Shown here: positions 26,101 through 41,100 of the stretch, in pieces
Layout: each line of letters starts with the position of its first letter
How positions within the stretch are numbered: position 1 is the stretch's first letter
Assembly (NCBI GenBank): GCA_031841125.1
Contig: CM063106.1
Location: forward strand, 8,928,001-8,992,000
DNA: 64,000 nt
Direction: 5' to 3'
DNA from: Acanthococcus lagerstroemiae
Lineage: Eukaryota > Arthropoda > Insecta > Hemiptera > Eriococcidae
Position numbers and translations under genes: made by a program
Notes under the pieces: model-generated
Told to the model about the DNA's origin: nothing
What the model saw: the letters and a program-made list of their open reading frames with translations, nothing else
The model's database searches: none

Positions 26101-29100
26101 AACAAGGAAAGCAACCTACAAGACGGAGGGACGAAATAGTTGGCAGAGTCGTACCCCCCGGCACGAACCAGCCCACAATAGGGCGGTATGGCGGAAGATC
26201 GGAGAGGTCTATGCCCAAGAATGGACCGACAAGAAATAACTAGTACTGGAATCATGTATGATTAATACTAAATAAAGAGGCTGTTATTATTATTACTATT
26301 TTAGAAACAACACTTTGGAATAAGCTATAGCTTTTAAAAAGTGTGTTCTCAAAATTTGTTGGTGCAGAGACAACACGAATATTTTTAGTTGACGATTGGT
26401 TACAGATTGTACTCGTAGTAGCTCATCGTCAAAGAAAATACTGTCTCTGAAAGAGTACAGATAGGTGTTTATATGCTCCCCCTCACCAACTGCGCTGCAC
26501 TTTCAACTTGAACCAGAAAGAAGGAGACGTAATCTAGGAAAGAAAACTCAAACACTTCAAGCTTACACTACTTCGTAACACCTCCCAATGTTTTCAGAAC
26601 CTACCACTTAACATAGGCGCAGCAACTTCCATTACAGGCGCCACTGTTAAAAATATCAGTATGTGCCTTTCAGAAAATAATAAAATTGTTCGGGTCTCTT
26701 AGAAGCCCACTCAGCGACGATACTGAACTCGGATACAGTGAAATACATTCGACAAAACTGTACCCTTTCGGAATACGTACATCGATAGCTCCACAATCGT
26801 TACCGGGTTTGGGTATGACGATTCAATTACATCCAATACTCTCTGTTCGGTTATTTCTAAAGATCTGTCTAGAGATGATTCATCACTGGAAACTGAAATC
26901 ACGATTAATTATTACTCAATAACCAATGTAACTATACTTTGTGTACTAAATTTAAATACACGAAAATTAGGTACGGAGCCACTTACGAGGCCTCTTCGGC
27001 ATTTTATCGATCTCCTCGATTTGTCGAAGTTCGATTTCAATTTTCTTAATCGTTTCATACGGTTTCTGCATCAGTTTCATTATTTTTTTGATGAAACCAA
27101 CGTAATCTAGCAACAAAATACAGATTGTGAGAGTTGGGCTTCCACGAAGACTTTTCGCTTCAATTTAGATGTTAGCTTATGGCGAGACCTGATTGAAATT
27201 GAAACGAAACTCACCTCGCGGAAATTCGTTCGGACTGACTAAATCTTTAAACATGTGCTGCGCGATCGTTGACTGTTCGCTGACGAGCACGACAGGTTTA
27301 AACCAGAATCGCAAAATTCGACTTTCTTGCGTGTGCGCACCGGTTTGGGCATTCACGAGAAACACGCGAAATTCTAATGAGATGTCCGGATGGGAATAAC
27401 TTTCATCTTCTGAAAATTAGCATTGTATTAGCACCTAGCATCGAAAAAATTGGGTTAGTACGTTCTCAAGGTTAACATGAAGAGACGCCGTAAGTTTCAG
27501 ATGTTTTTGCACATTATATTATACTAGGGCTCTATAGTTTCACCTGGGTATACTAAGCCGCCATTTTGGTTCATACTGCGCCCGTGGATGCCGAATCCGA
27601 CTATGCGGAGCATACCGCGTAGTCGATTCGGCATTGACGGGCGCAGTATGAACCAAAATGGTGGCTTAGTATACCCAGGTGAAACTATAGAGCCCTAATT
27701 ATACTTAATTTGGTTTTGTTTCAAGTAAAAATACTAGCAAGAGTTTAAACTTGACCCGGAGAATATTGGAAAATGACTTCAATTTTTGAGGGGCATATAT
27801 AGTTATAACACAGAAAGACGGAAGTCCAGCAAGAAGCACCCTCCCCATACACACAAGGGAAAACAATATTTTTCTTCATTAACTTCAGTCTTTCTTTCTA
27901 TGTTCAACTTTCCTTTCTTGTTTCACTTTGTTTCTTTTGAACTCGTTTTTACAGACACTTCTTTCCACTTAACATCCCGGGCATATTTTTCCTTTGTTAA
28001 ACTGCATGTAAATTCGACTCGGTGTAAGACTACTATATTCCTTTAAGACTGTTGTAAGCTCTTTTAGACTTGCTCAAGACTTTTCCAAACTTGTTAACAG
28101 CTGGTTGAGGTTAATCCAGACTCAATCAGATCTGTTAATAACTCTTCGAGAATTCTTCAGAACTCTTCGTCTTCCAGACTTCATTCCGACTGGGATTAGA
28201 AAAAAGTATATTCATCGGTAGAAAATGCTTCACAAGCACGTGCATTTATTAAGAGTATTCAGCGGAAAAATTACGCAGAGTATACTCGATTGAGCACATA
28301 TGCAAAACAGCACCCCGTTCCCCCAACAGGAAAAAAATTATAAAATATCTTAAATAGTGTGTGTCTCTTTAAAATTGTTTGAAATTTGACCCGGCAAATC
28401 CGCGAACATTTTCCTTATCCTAAAGTAGCATCATTAAATTTTCAGAAATTTTGAATAATTTTAAGGCAGCCTCGGGCCCCTTAAATTTAACGCAGGATTT
28501 ACGTAAGGATTTGTCCATAAACGCTTCATTGACTAAAAATAGAAGATTAAAAAAAAAGGGCGTTCCTAGGTTCAAAACTGATCTCTTGTATCGTGTTTCA
28601 TACCTATAATTTGAAAAAAGTAAGAATTACCCCCCCCCCCCAACCAAAAAATACAGCACGCAAACTTTCTTAGATTGTTTTTTAGGCTATTCCAATAAGA
28701 GGCTTTAAATGGAGCATCCGCCAACAGTTTCCACATACTGAGCCTTCAAACTTGCAAAAATCGTTATATTTGTGTAGAATAATCATTCTGAATAAAACTA
28801 GAATGATACACAGAATTGGGCACTTTATCTCAAATACAGGGTAACCGCTCGAAATTAATGGAAAGATGACCTCATGAAATATGAAAAATGATTAAAAAAT
28901 GACCAGACTGGAGACCATTGGCAATTTTTCCCTTCTTTTTTGTGCTTCTCTCTTTACACACTGCTCGTCATCATATAATTTCAACACCCCACCCCCACCC
29001 CCAACTGACTAGCTAGAGCTGCGTCGGAAGATTTGGTTGTTAGCTGCCGGAAAATTGAATTTTAATTTTATTCACATTGCACAGCGAAAGCACAAAATAA

Positions 29101-32100
29101 AGGAATAAATAATTTTCTTCATAATCAACAGAATCTGAAAGAGATACTTCCTCAAAAATGACTTAAATGACCATTTTAGGAGAAAAATTATCTTAGATGA
29201 CTTAAAATGGAAAATATGACCAAGAGTGTCATCTTGCGAATAATAACCCAACTTCTTCACAATCACAGCAAGCTAAAGAAGCATATCGGGTGCGGGGGAG
29301 AGGGGGACTGAAACTGCAAGCAAGGGTGTTTGATGTTTGGTAATTACCGTAATCTAAACAATTACCGAATAAATTACCATTGTGTAAATTATGGTAGGTA
29401 ATCTACCATCACATATTTATAACTTATATAGCGAGGTAATTTGAAAAGAGTAATTCAATTCATAGGAAATTTATTTAGATTACTGTAATTATTTATATCC
29501 ATTTATAATGCCAGTTACACTAAAGGTATGCTACTGAATTTGGGCCCCACCAAATATTAAACACCTTTACTTACAGTTTTAGCCCCCCCCCCAACATTCT
29601 TGAATCAGTTCTTCGTATGGTTTTGTATATCATCATTTGAGGTAAAGCGCCTAGTTCTGAACATTACTCTTGTTTCATTCACAATAATTCTATTCAAATA
29701 TGATGATCCTACTAATTTTGGAGGCCAATTATGAAGAAACGATAATCGGAGAGGCCAATTAAAGTATGTAAGGTAGAGTAGCCTAATATGGACAGGTTCT
29801 CAATAAGGACCACCGACCTGTATCATCTGTTTATGGCGCTACCTGCCGGGAAAATCTAAGCTGTTGTTCTTGATGTACCATCTCGATACATGTCGAAAAT
29901 TCAAACCTGAAAACCACATCCCCTCCCCCAATACAAACGATTTTGATGCTTTCAACTTTTTTCTATTGTCACGTATGTTTTATGTCGTAATTTTGGAAAA
30001 AAAGTGATTGAATTCTTTCCCCCGAAATTGTTATTTTTAACCCAAAGGAATACGATTCGAATGCTATAGAGTTTTTCAACTGAAGGTTCAGAACTGGCAG
30101 TAAGTCATTTTGAAAAATGTTTTTGTTGGTACCTCAATATGGACCAGTAATAACATGGTAATGAGCAAAATAATAAAATTCAATCGGTTGTTCTCAGTGT
30201 TTTGAAGAAAGATGGATACCTAAAAGCCTCCAAATTACATTCCGTTCCTTTTACGACTCTTAAGCGATTTATTATGCGCTCAACACATTTGAATATTTTA
30301 ATTCATGATACTTGACTTTTTTCATTCATCGAAACTTTTTAAATTAGATAATACTAAACATTTATTTTGCAATTTTGACTCCCCCCCCCCCCCGAAGTAG
30401 TCCACATTAGGAGCCCAAATTTTCAATTTCCTAAAACCATTAAATTTACAAAAATAATAATTAAAAATCCAATTTGGGAAAGGCCCGTATTTAGGCATAG
30501 GCTGAAGGGGGTTCAGGCCAAGACGGCAGATTTTTAGAGGTTGCCGGGGGCGGCAAACGAAATACATTCCCCACCCACTTGAAGAAAAAGAGAAACATTT
30601 ACAAAGAAAAAGCGCATAGAATTTCATAGCCCGAAGGCGGAAAAAAGCTAAGTACGACCCGGGGGGGGGGGGTGATACTAGATCCTTTGAATACCATTCA
30701 AGGCCATTGGCAACATTGTAAGGCTCATAGGGGCTAACTGATAATAAAAAAACAAAAGGTGGTCCATAATAGGCTATCTTACTTTATTTGGAATCAGTGT
30801 GAAAAATAAGTCCAGGAAAGTTAGTCTCCTTCATTTTTGTGTAATTTTTATTTATCTAATTTCTTTTTGCGTTTTCCTGTACAGCAACATCGAACAGTTA
30901 TCAGGAGTTCGATTTTGAACCGATTTTTGTTTTTAAATTGCTCAAAATATCGTCTAATTTTAGGACGTTGATTGAATTCGCTTCATCTTCTATAAGAAAA
31001 CGATCTTAGATGATGAAGTGTTTGCTCTGTGTTACACTTTAAGGGCCATTCTGAATTTCTGAAAATTTAGTGATGTTACTTTTGTAGGATAAGGAAAAAT
31101 TTGAGGTGGAGAGGGAACAGGGTGGCCGAATCAAATTTCGAAAATTTTCAAAGAATAAAACACCCCTGTACTGAACGTCGAAAATGATTCAAGAATTGCC
31201 GCTAGTGTCAGTTTAATAAGTTGAAATTTAAGCACACTTCAATAGGTATTTTCATTCATTTTCTACATCAATAAAGTAATAGTCAGCACACACTGTTCAC
31301 AGCTTCAAGTACTCACAAAATTACCATTTGGAGGACATACACACGATTAAAATATTGTAGTGGGGGTCCCGGGTCGTGGTAGCAGGCACAGAGCAACTAA
31401 ATTTTCATTCACTTTTTCAAATACCTAGCTTAAGGTGGCCACCTGAATCTACCACCGGTGATGCATAATATTAGCGTAATTTCACGTGGCTGAGATAGTC
31501 GTAGCCGAAATTTAGCTCTTTGAACAGACGGATATTGGAATGGGGACATTGGATAAACTGGTGGCAAATTACGGTATACGCGATCGAAGTAGAATCATCT
31601 GAAGATTCGAATAGTATACGATCACAATGTGGGTACCTAAAAACTCCAAAACAGGAAACCGAAAGTCTTCGCCTCGGCCACCATTCTGGCGTCGCAATTT
31701 ACCGTTACTTTTGATACGAAATACATATATTGTATCATTTTGTAATCATAATACCGCGAATACAAAACAAACAATGCGGGAATTCTAAATCATCCTATAG
31801 GCGATGAGGTTGCGGGCAGATTCGGTAACCGCATCCCATCATCCGAAATACTATACCGGGCGAATCGGTTCTAAATTACAGTTATTTTGTAACTGGAGTA
31901 ATATTCGTACAGCCAACCTTCGAATGAAACGCATAAAAATATGCAAAATACTCTGATAAAAAAGATTTAATAAAAAAGAAGAAATGCTACCGTGTGAAGC
32001 GGTTTTGTTCACTACAATCCCGCGATGTTCACCGCCGGCCACATGCACGTTACTTTTGCCGTTATTCTCGTTCTTGCTGGCGCACCTCTCCACGACCAGT

Positions 32101-35100
32101 ACAGTCGAGGTGGCGGTTTTACACTTTGGTGTCAATACAATGTTTTCTGTAAACAAGACAAAGATGAATTAGCTAGAATCGAGTCCACAGTGAATGACAA
32201 GTGAAGTTACCGGCGGTCGGCTAGAAAACGTATCATAAGTCGGAAGAACCAGATTTGGGTTTTCAAGTGTATATCATACAACATACATTATATAAGCGCT
32301 ACAACTTAGAGTTTCCGAAGTTGGTAGCCCTGCCATGAATTTTCCTGAAAAGGTAACCATAGACGTTATCACCATAAGAATACACATAGTTTTCTTGGGT
32401 CATATAATAGATGAATTCAGAGACTGACGTTTCTAGTTTTCATTCATAAACTTGAAACGGCTCCATTTCCCATGTATTAGTTGTTTACAGGCGCACGTCT
32501 TATACCAATGGTATACTTCCATAAGAAAAACAGTAATTTGGAAATCAACGTATTCATCTAACTGGAGTGAATAAAGTGCATTAAATTACTTTTCATCGTA
32601 AACTGGAGACTTCAAGTTTCAATTTGACAAAAAACCTGATTTCAGCAATAACAAAAGCTTTAACCTTTACCAATTTTACACGTATTCTTATGGGAACATT
32701 AACGTTGATCACCTTTTCAGGAGTCAACACTAGCGAACCTGGTCACAGTTTTATCGCTTATGAATGCTAGGGTGTCGCTTATTTTACAAGTTTTCGCCAA
32801 TCGATTCAGTGAGCACTGAAATTTGTTCCAATTGACCTAGAAACTCGCCATAAGAAATTTGAGCTCAATCTGAGGTCATCAACCCATGGCGCTTTGATCT
32901 TGAATTTATGTGGAATACTGAAATTTTACTAAAAAACGCGAATATCTTGGAACATATCAACTTCAGGACCAAAATGCTAATAACATAAAGTGGTCCTTGT
33001 TAAATTTTCTATAAAAAAGATCTTATACAATTTTTTTTCTAGAACGCATATTTGCCGAAATAATAGCAAAAATGTGTGAAATTTACGAAAAACATAGGTT
33101 TTTAAAATTATTTTATGGCTGAAATATCTATTGATGTCGGATAATGCACACTAACTTCAGTTTCTGTCTCATAGGCGCTGACTTATGGAAAATATTGGGG
33201 GAGGGGGGCGGAATCAAAGTTATCATAGTTCTTAGGAGCGGTCAAAACCCCTCTCTTTGAAAACTGAATGGTCATCTCCCACCTATTTTGGTGCCAATTT
33301 ACAATCCTTCGGCATTGGAAAACTTTTTATTGACACTAAATTATTATTTAGCGGTCTGACTGCGTTTTCTTGAATTATATGCCCTAAATATTTGATCAAG
33401 TGGGCTGCAAAATTGCACTTCACGAATTTTAGCCTAAATCCTTCTTTTATAATTGCTTGCATTAACTGCTCCAGATGTTGCATATGAGGAGTTATCTGTC
33501 AAAACGGCCCCTGACAAGTAGGATTCCTATTTTTTTGGGGCCCTTTTGACAGATAACTCCTCATATGTCCTTCAATCGTTTTTGAATAAATCAAAATATT
33601 GTCTGTGTAATTGACACAAAAGTCTGAAAGATTATTTTTACAAATTATTCCAGACAATATCCTTTGGAATATTGCTGGAGAATTTTTAAAACCGAATAGC
33701 ATGCATCTCCACTGCCACTGACCACTTTGAGTAACAAAGCCTGTTTTGTAGTGATCCTTCACTGGTATGGGGATTGACCAAAACGCCATATTTATATCAA
33801 GTGCCGAGAACAACTTACAGTCCCTTGCCTTGACAATGATGTCGTTGATCAGAGGGAAAGATCGTCTCTCGGTTCCTTTGTACCACTATTTTGAATTTAA
33901 ATCTAGGAAAATATGAAAATCAAATCGGTATCACAATTCGATGTGCTTATGCAAGTTGTACAAAGTTATTTTTTATGGTAAATCCCAGTTGCGTCCCAAC
34001 CACCAATTTTTGTCTCAGTTGCGTCCCACCAGGAAAAAGGGCACATCTCAATCGCATCCCAGACATGTCTGAATTGCGTCCCGTCTTCTAACAGCTCAGT
34101 TGCGTCCCATAAACGTATTTCCCTTCCCACTTAACCAGACTTAGGACTGGCTGCAAAGTATTGCAGGTGTGGTTAAAAATATCACTGGATCTTGCCCCGA
34201 GTGATTTTCATCTGTTTCCATCCTTGAAATGTCATTTGGGTGGAAAAAATTCAACTGCGATGACGCGCTCCAAAAAGAAATCACAAACTTTTTCAAAAAC
34301 CAACTCCCTGAATTTTGCTAAATGGGCATTTCAAAGCTGAAGGATCATTAGTATCAGAAGTATTTGAAGGTTGATTGTGATTATTATAGAGAAATAGTGT
34401 ATCTAACTCAAATCCTAAATAAATTTGGTTTTATATTGAATTTTTGTTCATTCTTAATAATTTTATAGCACAACAGGACTTACTTTTGGGATTGCCCTTG
34501 TATGTAGTTACGTGTCATGTTATCGTCATTCGCATTGTAATCTACATACACGTACCAACATGAAGAATGATTACAGGTCATTTTAATTCTAACATCAACT
34601 GTTTAGTTCTGGATGCACTTTGGACGCAATTGAGACATGTACCTTTTTTTATTGGGACGCAATTGCGGTATATCTTTTTTTTACCCTCCTGTACAGGACG
34701 CAACTGGGGTGCAGCCATTTTTTATTATTGAAAAAGAACAAAGAACGCAGAATACAAATTGTGGTATCTAAACAAAGGGGAAAGAGGAGAGGAAAAATTC
34801 CGGGAATGAAGAGATAGGGATGTTCAGAAAAGCGTCTGATGATGATTTGCAGCGCTTCTGGTTTACTCAAGATACAAGTTAGGGAGAACAAAAAAAAATA
34901 AATATTTTTTCCTCCATAAAGCTTGTGTTAATCTACAGGAAACTGACGGGTCATTTTGAATCCCTTATTTCGGGCCTTTCAAGGACAGTTACGAAAAAAC
35001 TGAACGATATTATTTTTGTGCCCAATTTAATGGATAATAATTTTTGTTTGATAAGTTTTCTCCTGCTCAACATTTTTGAGAACTGATTTTCTTTGTGTGT

Positions 35101-38100
35101 GTGCGCGTGTGGGTGTGTGTGTGGGGGGGGGCGTTTAGTCTCCTGGGAGATAACGCCACTACTATGATCCTAGATTTTTGATACGTTCATCAGAGGGCTA
35201 ATCTAAAGATATTCGTCAGGAAAAATCTTTGCTGGAATTTCGCCTCACCCTCCAATTTTCCTGAGCTAATTGGCGTTACTTGCGCGGCCATTATACCAAT
35301 AAGGTGCAGCAGCACTGCAACACATAGCACTATCTGTCATAGTAAACTAACCTTTTTCTTGATCGTCGTCCATGATGGCAGCTTCAAGAGCGGCGCTGAG
35401 TTTGATAACCGTATCGCCTACAAACAGAAAAAGTAAAAATTCCTAATTATTTAGTTTTACAAGACATGCGATACTAGAGGGAAATAGATTGGGCCATTTA
35501 TACATATGAACACAATGTTGTCAACACGAAGCCACCAGTATAAAATCATTAAACGGTGATAAGTCACCGGATTTCCTACTGCACTAGCTGGTACTCAGAT
35601 AACTGACTCCGACAAATCTATAATCGCAACTCTTATGGACTATGATAGGCGAATTTATAGGAATTTCACACAGATCTCACATGAATGTTTTCTATTTCTA
35701 CAGCAATCCTACTTTTATTAGTGACAGGTCCAGGGAGCCATCCCGAAAGGAGAATTTTAACGCAAGTGCCGAGCTATACAGTGACATATCACCCACTAAT
35801 GGGTGATACTGAGGGTTTGTAAAAAAGCTGTAGCGGGTATTGTAGAAAACGGGGATGACAAGGTCCCAGATGCATGCCAACCCTTTTAGGCAGGAGATAA
35901 GTGCCTCCATCCCCAAGGCCCACATGAGCCTGACCTTTAAAGATTTAAAAAAAAGTATAGTTGAAAAACAAATGCTATAGACAGAAGAAATGAACGGGGA
36001 AAGATGAAAATGAAAATACGGGGTCCCCAAAAATTCCCCACCAATCCTGAGGATAATAGGTGAACGAAAAGCAACGGGAATTATATTTCTTGAAATGTTA
36101 CGCAAAATTGCCAGATAAAATAAAGTTTTTTAAATTTATTTATTTATTTATTTAAATTCAAGTTTGAGAACAACAACCAAAGGACTACGAATATTTCTAA
36201 TGTCAGGGCACATCCGAAAGTACAGTCCAAGAACTAAACACAACCTTTTTCTTTTGTTTCAATTTATTTATTCGAAAGTTGAGGCATTATTTTAAGCCGG
36301 TGATCAAAAATTCGGCTGTCACCCACCAGTGGGCGACGATGTTATAATGCCGAAACGCATTTTATCGGTGAAGAAAGAACAAAATTTATTGTCATCCATC
36401 TCTCCTTATCTGATCGATTGTGGACTGATTTTTGCGAAAACCGGCCTCTCTTCCCTTCTTTTCTAATTTTACTCTCAACCCGAGCCCTGGAATCCGTTCT
36501 TTCGCATTACCTCAGAAACGTCGGGGTGGCTGTTAGGGCTGTCTTAGCCCTCTTGTCATCTTGCCGAAAAACCGGCCCAGGTCGAAATGTAACGAGTTGC
36601 TATGTAGGCTCGAACCCGGAATCTCCGCATTCCGAGACCAGCGCGCTATCCACTCGGCCAATCAGACCGGCCTGTTCTATACCTTGATTCAACTTTAGCT
36701 GGTACTAGTAAATTCTTCTTTTTAAAATTTTCATAAATCATCATTTATGTGAGGTGGCGCTGTATGCACCGAGTGCTCAAACTTTGTAGTCCATTGGACT
36801 ATTCCTCGGGTTACTGTTAAGGATCAGCTTAGTAGCCTCACTTTTATAGCCAAAGTGAGGATTTTACTGAGTTCTATCCCTTTGACTTCACTGGTTGCTG
36901 GATACTCTAGTCCCAGTGTTTCGCGTCTTGTCCCGTCTATTGCTGGGTCTTGACATAAATATGATATGGATTGAGGTTTCTTCCTCTTCTCCACCATAAC
37001 TACAGGAGTTGCTTTTTGCCACCCCAATTTTATACCACATGGATTTTATGGCCCCATGACCAGTAGTCCTACCATGAGCTTTGCATGTTTCCTGTCAAGC
37101 CCTGGTAGGAACTTGGCATACTTACTGAAGGACGTCCCCTATCAGTGTTTCGCTGACTTTCATGCCACTGGCCATCTGCCAGTGCATTTCCGTCTGCTTA
37201 CTTATCCAAACTTTTGCTTTGGATTTTATAACGCTGTACGGTACAAGAAGACACGACCTGGTCGTTGCCAATTCCTTTTCAATGCTCTCCTTCGCTAGCT
37301 TATCAGCGATCTGTATCCCGGTGTCCATAGTATGGTGTCACGGTTCTCCTCTTTTCTAATTTCTCTCCCGCGCAAGGGTTTATAATTTGTTAACGCAGTC
37401 CGCTGCCACCAGGGATGCAGTTTGATGTGACGATAGTGCCCTAATAGCCGTTTGACTGTCTGTACAGATATACTTAGATCCGTTCATTATTAAGGCTCTT
37501 CTGCTGGCTTCTGTCAATGGCCACCGTGATCGCCATTACCTCTGCTTGGAGGATAGTGACAATTTTTATAAATGCTTTACTCACATTTGAAGTTAGACTG
37601 ATCGGCCTATAATTTTCGATTTCTTTTTTATTACCCTTTTTGAACAGCAGCACCATTTCCGATTCCGGGTTTTCTTCTGTCTCTAGAATGAGATTGAAGA
37701 TTTTTACCTGTGGCGTAGCTTAAATTTCTGCATAGTCTTTCAGGAATTCGTTCTCTACTAAGTTAGAACCAGGAGCTCGTATGTTCCCTGTGTTCCCTGT
37801 ATTCCTTTTTTCTAATTTCTAGATGTCCCAGTTGTTGTTTCAATAAACCCCTGGTTGCTTCACGTTGGGCGAGGGGTATTACCTCCCTTCCCACCATTTT
37901 TTCCTTATGAAATTCTGTATTTGATTCTTTTTGGAATTCTAATTATTCCTCTTACTACACGATGGTCCGATGAGAATTTGAATTTAGATATCACATTTAT
38001 ATTTTTTATCATTGGAATGTCGTTTACTAGTACGTGGTCTATCTCGTTACGAATTCTTGCATCCGGTGATATCCAGGTCCGCCATTTATTGACTCTTTTC

Positions 38101-41100
38101 CTGAAGTATGTCCCTGCTATTTTTAGTGCATTGCTTTGCACAAATTGGATCAGCTTTTCTCCTCTGTCATTGTTTCCGCCTATCCCGAAGGGTCTCTTTA
38201 CTCATCTGATCTCTTCTCCTTTGCCTAGTTGTTTTAATCGTCCCTAAAATTCAGCTCCATTTTTCAACGAGATTTTGTATGCGTCATTTTTCAAACCACA
38301 CAATTCTGTGTTTTTGGACTATTATCAAAGTGATAGCTAAATTTCTTCTCATCGTTTTACTTTAATATTTGTCTATCAAATTCAAAAATTCTGGTACCGC
38401 AGAGGGGAGGGGAGATGTTGAGGCTTTTCCCTAGTTAGGCCTTGTGGCTAATGTTTGACAAAAGGTCTTGCCAATTTGAAGGTCGGTTCTGGTGTGGCGG
38501 GAAAGAGATAACATAAGATTTATGCGAAATACGAAATTCAAAAATTGGTCTGCTCGTGAATATGACACGTGTCTTGAAATACATTGAAGATAGATGAGAT
38601 GAAACTTTCAGTTCGGGGCCCAACAAGACAAGTGGTGAATGATTTCTGTCTGCTCGCAAATCTAGAACTGAAATAGAATAATTGCGCGATGAGTCACTTT
38701 CTAAAACCGACTAATGACTGTTCTTTGACTGTGACAACGATGACAAAGTGGCAGATTGGACATAACAAATTAGTAAGTTATTCTAATTTGAGTCGATATT
38801 CAGGAAACGAATGTAATGAAATGATTCTCCGTCCTTAAATACGACGAAAACGCTTTGTAGCCGGTTGGGCTACCTACGAAGATTTTGGTAATTTATTCAT
38901 TTTCCCTTATTCGCGAATTATTGATTTTATTATTTTTCTCTATGGGTGTTTCGTGGTAAATACGACGCACTGGATTTTGAGTTTGGGATGTAGAGAAAAC
39001 AGTCGTGAAACATGTAAAGAAAATTAGTTTCCGTTGGTACCAAGGGCAAATTATAAAAGTGGCCGAAGAAGAGGTCACGGGCTCTTCGTAATATATCGTC
39101 CAATTACGACCATTTATAAAAATTATTGTTTGCAGTCAACGGTTCAAGGTTTGCGGTAACTGATCAACGAGTTGCTCCAGATTTCGGGACCGTACATTAC
39201 GAGTATGGCGAGTACTGACCACATAGGAGTTTAAGAACAACTCTTGCTACAAATAAAACTGACTCTTGCTTGAAAAAATTCAAGAAAAATTTCTACAATC
39301 TCTAATGAAAGTGTTGTTTGTCTGTGGGTGTGTTTGTTTATTTGAGATTGGCGGGTGAACCGTAAGAGCTGGAGAGTTCGTACTTCGTGGGTGTGATCGT
39401 ATGAACTCTGAGAAGGTTTTATAATAGAAAAATTTCCGTACCCTAATTAGAAGGGGATCACTAAATTTTGCTCCCTCTGGACCTCTAATTTTTTTCGACT
39501 TGGACTTTTCGAAAGTGATTCGTATAAAACTCCTTATATTATGTTAAAATTTGGTGGTGGTTATAGCTGTCCCCCTTCAGAAATTATTAAGGGTTGAAAA
39601 TCTCCTACAAATGGTAAACTAATTATTAGAAAAAAAAACAACAACAATAGGAATATCAACTTTCCAATGTTTATAGCTTTTCATAAAGCTTTCGACTCAA
39701 TAGAACACCAGTATCTGTGAAAATGTCCAGAGAAACAATAGCTACAAAAATAATGAATATATGTACTGAAAAACATGTACGAAGTGTCAAGGGCTTACAT
39801 AAGACTGGACAGAAAAGGGCAAGAATTTGAAGTAAGCAGAAAGGTCAACATGGGTATCCTCCTTGTCACCTAATCTTTACAACGCGGTAACAGTAGAAAT
39901 AATAAGAAATCTATAGAACGGGAGAACAGAGGAATCAGAATAGATGGGTTGCGGACGACCTAATACTTCTAAATACAAACCAGGAAGACTTAGAAAAGAT
40001 GGGACAGGATTTTACGAAGACTCTTCAAAGACTTGATCAACATTTATAAAGATTTCTTCATACTTGCTGAAAACAAGGAGACCCCCCTTTAAGATTCTTG
40101 CAAGCTTTTTAAAGATTCGTCAAGACTGTTCGAGGCTCTGTTAAGATTTTTGATAACTTCCGAACGATCTAGACGCTTAGGGCTCTTCAAAACTTGATGA
40201 CGTGCCAAGATTCTGTAGGACTGTTTCAGACTTTCCATTCTCTTTTAAGACTATGTAGCACTCTTCTAGATTAGTTTAAAGCATGAGACGATTCTTCAAG
40301 GCTCGCTTACGACACACAAGATTTTCATAAGTGTTTACGAAATTCTTTGAGAATCTTTACAATTTTATCAGGTGTGTTTGGGACTCGGTAAAAATTCTAT
40401 TTCTGAAGCATTTTCAATTCCAATTCTTCTCTCCGGGAGGGACGGTTGCCCATTACCTACCAGTATACCAGCGCTTGTTGGAAGTCAACACAAATTCCAA
40501 CCAAAATTCAGACTAATGCCAACACTGAATTCAACGACCGCGAATAACTAACGGAACACATAAGACTGAAGTTTTACATCCAAGAGGAGGGGGACAGGGA
40601 GTAAAAAGACGAACAAATTTCCACGATGAAAAATTGTGGACGTAACAGGTAGGTACAAGTGATTCGGGTAAAACCTGGGTGAAGAAACAAGACAGTTTAA
40701 TAAACTACTTTTCTCCTCAGGCAGCCTGCTTTAAAACCTCAGCCCATAAAGGGTCATTTCCCCAGAAGCGAAACTTGACTTTCAGTTGGGGGGGGGGGGG
40801 GAGGGAAGAAGGAAAATTTGCCGGCAAATTTTTTTTTTAACTAAAAATTTGCCGACAAAATGTTCTAAAAATTTGAAAATTCGCAAATTTTTCAATCAAA
40901 ATATTTTTTAATTGAAAAATAAAAAGATAATATACAAACAAACGTTCTTAGAAAATGAAAAACTCAAATAAACAGTTTCAAAATTTGCTGCCTGCCTAAC
41001 TATTGGGGGTGTTTCATCCCCCCACCATAGTTTTGTCCTTGCAAATGCAGATTGGAACCTTATCCCCCAAGCACTCACATTTGCGCACATGAGCATACCC

